From NCBI GenBank assembly GCA_946481445.1, contig CAMLOA010000093.1, positions 1-7,029 of the forward strand: a stretch of 7,029 bases of DNA, written 5' to 3'. The position numbers and the translations under genes were made by a program. The DNA comes from an uncultured Devosia sp. (GTDB lineage Bacteria > Pseudomonadota > Alphaproteobacteria > Rhizobiales > Devosiaceae). The notes under the pieces are model-generated. The model was not told where the DNA came from. It was given only the letters and a program-made list of their open reading frames with translations, and made no database searches. Shown piece by piece: positions 5,652 through 7,029 of the stretch (positions are counted from its first letter, which is position 1; each line of letters begins with the position of its first letter).

Positions 5652-5712
5652 GGCGGCGAAGCGTTGCGCCTCCGGGCCGCTTCCTCTAAACCGGCTGACG
5701 GCTTTTCTTTGC
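5650..5712 (+). other. Gap between TetR and PfkB genes with two mutually exclusive short hairpins
   Basis: GAGGCG (5650-5655) can pair with CGCCTC (5667-5672). GAAGCG (5658-5663) can pair with CGCTTC (5678-5683). These two stems overlap, so only one can form at a time. Further on, CCG/CGG (5691-5701) is followed by TTTTCTTT (5703-5710), a very weak terminator-like arrangement. TTGCGC (5664-5669) and TAAACC (5687-5692) are 17 bp apart and could be a poor promoter of the kinase gene. None of these is convincing alone. Confidence 0.25.
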
Positions 5713-5727
5713 GCCGGACCCTGCTGC

Positions 5728-6732
5728 ATGACCCAGACCCGCTTCGACGTCCTCACCATCGGCAATGCCATTGTCGACATCATCGCGCCGGTCGAGGCGG
5801 GCTTCATCGAACGGGAGGGCATGAGCGAGGGCATCATGCATCTCATCGACACCGACCGGGCCGAAGAGCTCTATTCGAAGATGCCGCTCAGCCGGCAGCA
5901 GATTTCGGGCGGTTCGGCCGCCAATACGGCAGCCGGGGTCGCTTCGCTGGGCGGGCGCGCTGCCTTTATCGGCAAGGTGGCCGATGACCCGCTGGGCGAC
6001 GTGTTCGAAGCCGACCTCGACGCCATCGGTGTCCACTACAATACGTCGCGGCTCAAGAACGGGGCGCTGACGGCCCGCTCGATGATCTTCCTCAGCGAGG
6101 ACGGCGAGCGCACGATGAACACCTATCTGGGCGCCTGCCACCAACTGACCGAACAGGATATCCGGCCCGACGAGATCGGGAGCGCCGCCATCACCTATAT
6201 GGAAGGCTTCCTGTGGGACCCGGTCGAGGCCAAGAAGGCCTTCGTGCTGGCCGCCCACTATGCCCACAAGCATGAGCGCGCCGCCGCCTTCACCCTCTCC
6301 GATCCCTTCTGCGTCGATCGCTACCGCGCCGAGTTCCTCGATCTCATCCGCAGTAAGACCATCGACTATGTCTTTGCCAATATCCACGAGCTGAAATCGC
6401 TCTACGAAACCGACGACCTGGGCGTGGCCGTGCGCCAGATCGCCCAGGATGCCGAACTGGCGGCCATCACCATGGGCGCCGAGGGCGCCATGGCCGTGCA
6501 TAATGGCGAAATCGTCTCGGTTCCGGCCTTTCCGGTCGATCGCGTGGTCGATGCCACCGGCGCCGGCGACCTCTTCGCCTCCGGCTTCCTGCTCGGCATG
6601 GCGCGCGGGCAGACCCTCGAATCGGCGCTCAAGACCGGGTGCCTGGCTGCAAGTGAAGTCATCAGCCATATCGGCGCCAGACCACAGCTCGATCTGCAGG
6701 ACCTGAGCGAGCAGCACGGGCTGGTGGGGTAA
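5728..6732 (+). CDS. PfkB-family carbohydrate/nucleoside kinase, adenosine kinase-like
   Basis: This cytosolic ribokinase-fold kinase has 334 aa. Alphaproteobacterial homologues of this length and wording are usually named adenosine kinase (adenosine to AMP, purine salvage), but substrate choice cannot be proven from the sequence. The N-terminal strand is FDVLTIGNAIVDIIAPV. The first PfkB signature is SGGSAANTAAGVASLGGRAAFIGKV, with the glycine pair at residues 61-62. GERTMNTYLGAC and FANIHELKSL (metal/phosphate-side motif, N-x-x-E-like) follow. The second signature is DATGAGDLFASGFL, with catalytic base Asp281 and the anion-hole GAG at 278-280. The ATG at 5728 is the only reasonable start, as the in-frame sequence upstream offers none that is close; a GCCGGA about ten bases upstream is a weak RBS. 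It lies 76 bp downstream of the TetR gene on the same strand. Confidence 0.88.
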   Translation: MTQTRFDVLTIGNAIVDIIAPVEAGFIEREGMSEGIMHLIDTDRAEELYSKMPLSRQQISGGSAANTAAGVASLGGRAAFIGKVADDPLGDVFEADLDAIGVHYNTSRLKNGALTARSMIFLSEDGERTMNTYLGACHQLTEQDIRPDEIGSAAITYMEGFLWDPVEAKKAFVLAAHYAHKHERAAAFTLSDPFCVDRYRAEFLDLIRSKTIDYVFANIHELKSLYETDDLGVAVRQIAQDAELAAITMGAEGAMAVHNGEIVSVPAFPVDRVVDATGAGDLFASGFLLGMARGQTLESALKTGCLAASEVISHIGARPQLDLQDLSEQHGLVG

Positions 6733-6768
6733 CCTGCTATCTGTCATCTCAACGATCTGAGGCGGCTT

Positions 6769-6894
6769 GTGGATGAGCGGAACCTTTTGGGCATTGCCGG
6801 GCTCCTGCGCAACTGGGAACGGCATAACGCTAATTTCTGGGGCGTCGGGCATCTCTGGGAGCCGACGCCGTTCCCCGTCGAGGAGCAGCCCTAA
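6769..6894 (+). CDS. Possible 41-aa small protein (GTG start), unrecognised
   Basis: I do not recognise this product. The reading frame starts at GTG 6769 with GAGG six bases upstream, and encodes V/M-DERNLLGIAGLLRNWERHN (residues 1-20) followed by ANFWGVGHLWEPTPFPVEEQ and a last Pro, then TAA. A hand count of G+C at codon positions 1/2/3 gives about 71/41/80%, the pattern of a real gene in GC-rich DNA. The product has three tryptophans and looks soluble, with an amphipathic start and a Pro/acidic tail. The frame is open right back to the kinase stop at 6732, in the same phase. It could thus also be a remnant of a longer gene. Its stop overlaps the stop of the convergent gene (shared CTAA, 6891-6894). 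Confidence 0.35.
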   Translation: MDERNLLGIAGLLRNWERHNANFWGVGHLWEPTPFPVEEQP

Positions 6895-7029
6895 GGTCCA
6901 AGGCTCCCCCGCATCGCCTCCAGCGCATCCCCCGTCGTCCCCGTCGGCCTGAATTCCAACCCGACCGCCCCCGCATACCCTTGCCCTTCCAGCCAATCCA
7001 GCTTCTGCCGGAGCGGCAATTGCCCGCTG
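6891..7029 (-). CDS. Hydroxypyruvate isomerase-like TIM-barrel protein, C-terminal fragment; 5' end outside window
   Basis: Read on the - strand from base 7028, 45 codons end in TAG (complement of 6891-6893). The peptide includes LRQKLDWLEGQGYAGAVG (residues 6-23), then LEFRPTGTTGDALEAMR and a GSLGP tail. The pattern 'L..L...GY.G.VGLE(Y/F)RP.g.T...L' is the C-terminal barrel strand and helix of hydroxypyruvate isomerase (Hyi/OtnI, xylose-isomerase-like TIM barrel). That enzyme interconverts hydroxypyruvate and tartronate semialdehyde; a full protein is about 260 aa, so roughly 80% is missing. Related sugar-phosphate isomerase/epimerases share this end, so the exact substrate is not settled. 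It converges on the kinase and small-ORF region. Confidence 0.65.
   Translation of the reverse strand, partial: SGQLPLRQKLDWLEGQGYAGAVGLEFRPTGTTGDALEAMRGSLGP

Noticed and set aside
5470..5727. Upstream extension of the PfkB kinase frame into the TetR gene
   Set aside because: It overlaps the TetR coding sequence in another frame. Kinase homology begins at MTQTRFDVLTIGN, so ATG 5728 is the start.
6767..6952. 61-codon + strand frame overlapping the small ORF
   Set aside because: Ser/Pro-rich and runs antisense into the isomerase end. The +1-phase frame at 6769 has the better codon-position bias and RBS.
5686..6996. 436-codon - strand frame across the kinase and right edge
   Set aside because: Antisense to the PfkB kinase signatures. 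Its first residues are an out-of-frame reading of the hydroxypyruvate isomerase end.
1..7029. Search for tRNA, rRNA, CRISPR repeats, insertion-sequence ends, riboswitches and phage or defence genes
   Set aside because: No cloverleaf, regular repeat-spacer series, transposase motif or target-site duplication was seen by eye. The genes are tightly packed housekeeping types of uniform composition.

Overview
The window is GC-rich chromosomal DNA from an alphaproteobacterium. The best fit is Hyphomicrobiales, possibly the Devosia group. The reasons are the dapB-gpmA gene pair, the short (about 205 aa) form of the phosphoglycerate mutase, a DUF2244 gene divergent from nth, and the wording of the DapB and PfkB motifs. 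The genus is inference. The content is mostly housekeeping. I see no prophage, transposon, CRISPR array, tRNA or rRNA, and no obvious multi-gene defence or novel system.

Layout. The left edge holds the 3' end of coaA (pantothenate kinase, +). It converges on a small VOC/glyoxalase-fold gene (-), with a perfect palindrome across the coaA stop. A 104-bp divergent region with a 17-bp inverted repeat and a good sigma70-type promoter leads into dapB-gpmA (+), an apparent two-gene operon for lysine/cell-wall precursor synthesis and glycolysis. A GC-rich hairpin closes it. Next, on the - strand, are a DUF2244 membrane protein and, downstream of it, an AraC-type HTH / O6-alkylguanine-DNA methyltransferase fusion. 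Divergent from DUF2244 is nth (endonuclease III), so two DNA base-damage repair genes flank DUF2244. The nth gene converges, with a 3-bp gap, on a DUF2214 membrane protein gene (-). That gene shares a 60-bp AT-rich, repeat-rich control region with a divergent TetR-family regulator (+). Then come a PfkB-family (adenosine kinase-like) sugar kinase (+), a possible 41-aa small ORF (+), and the 3' end of a hydroxypyruvate-isomerase-like TIM-barrel gene (-) cut by the right edge.

The points most worth a second look are: an in-frame 27-nt imperfect tandem duplication inside dapB that adds about nine residues at the second Rossmann strand; a small ORF after the PfkB kinase with coding-like codon-position composition and a well-placed ribosome binding site; the nested inverted and direct repeats between the TetR and DUF2214 genes, which run into the TetR start codon; and the Ada-like protein that has the AraC and methyltransferase parts but not the phosphotriester-sensing domain.
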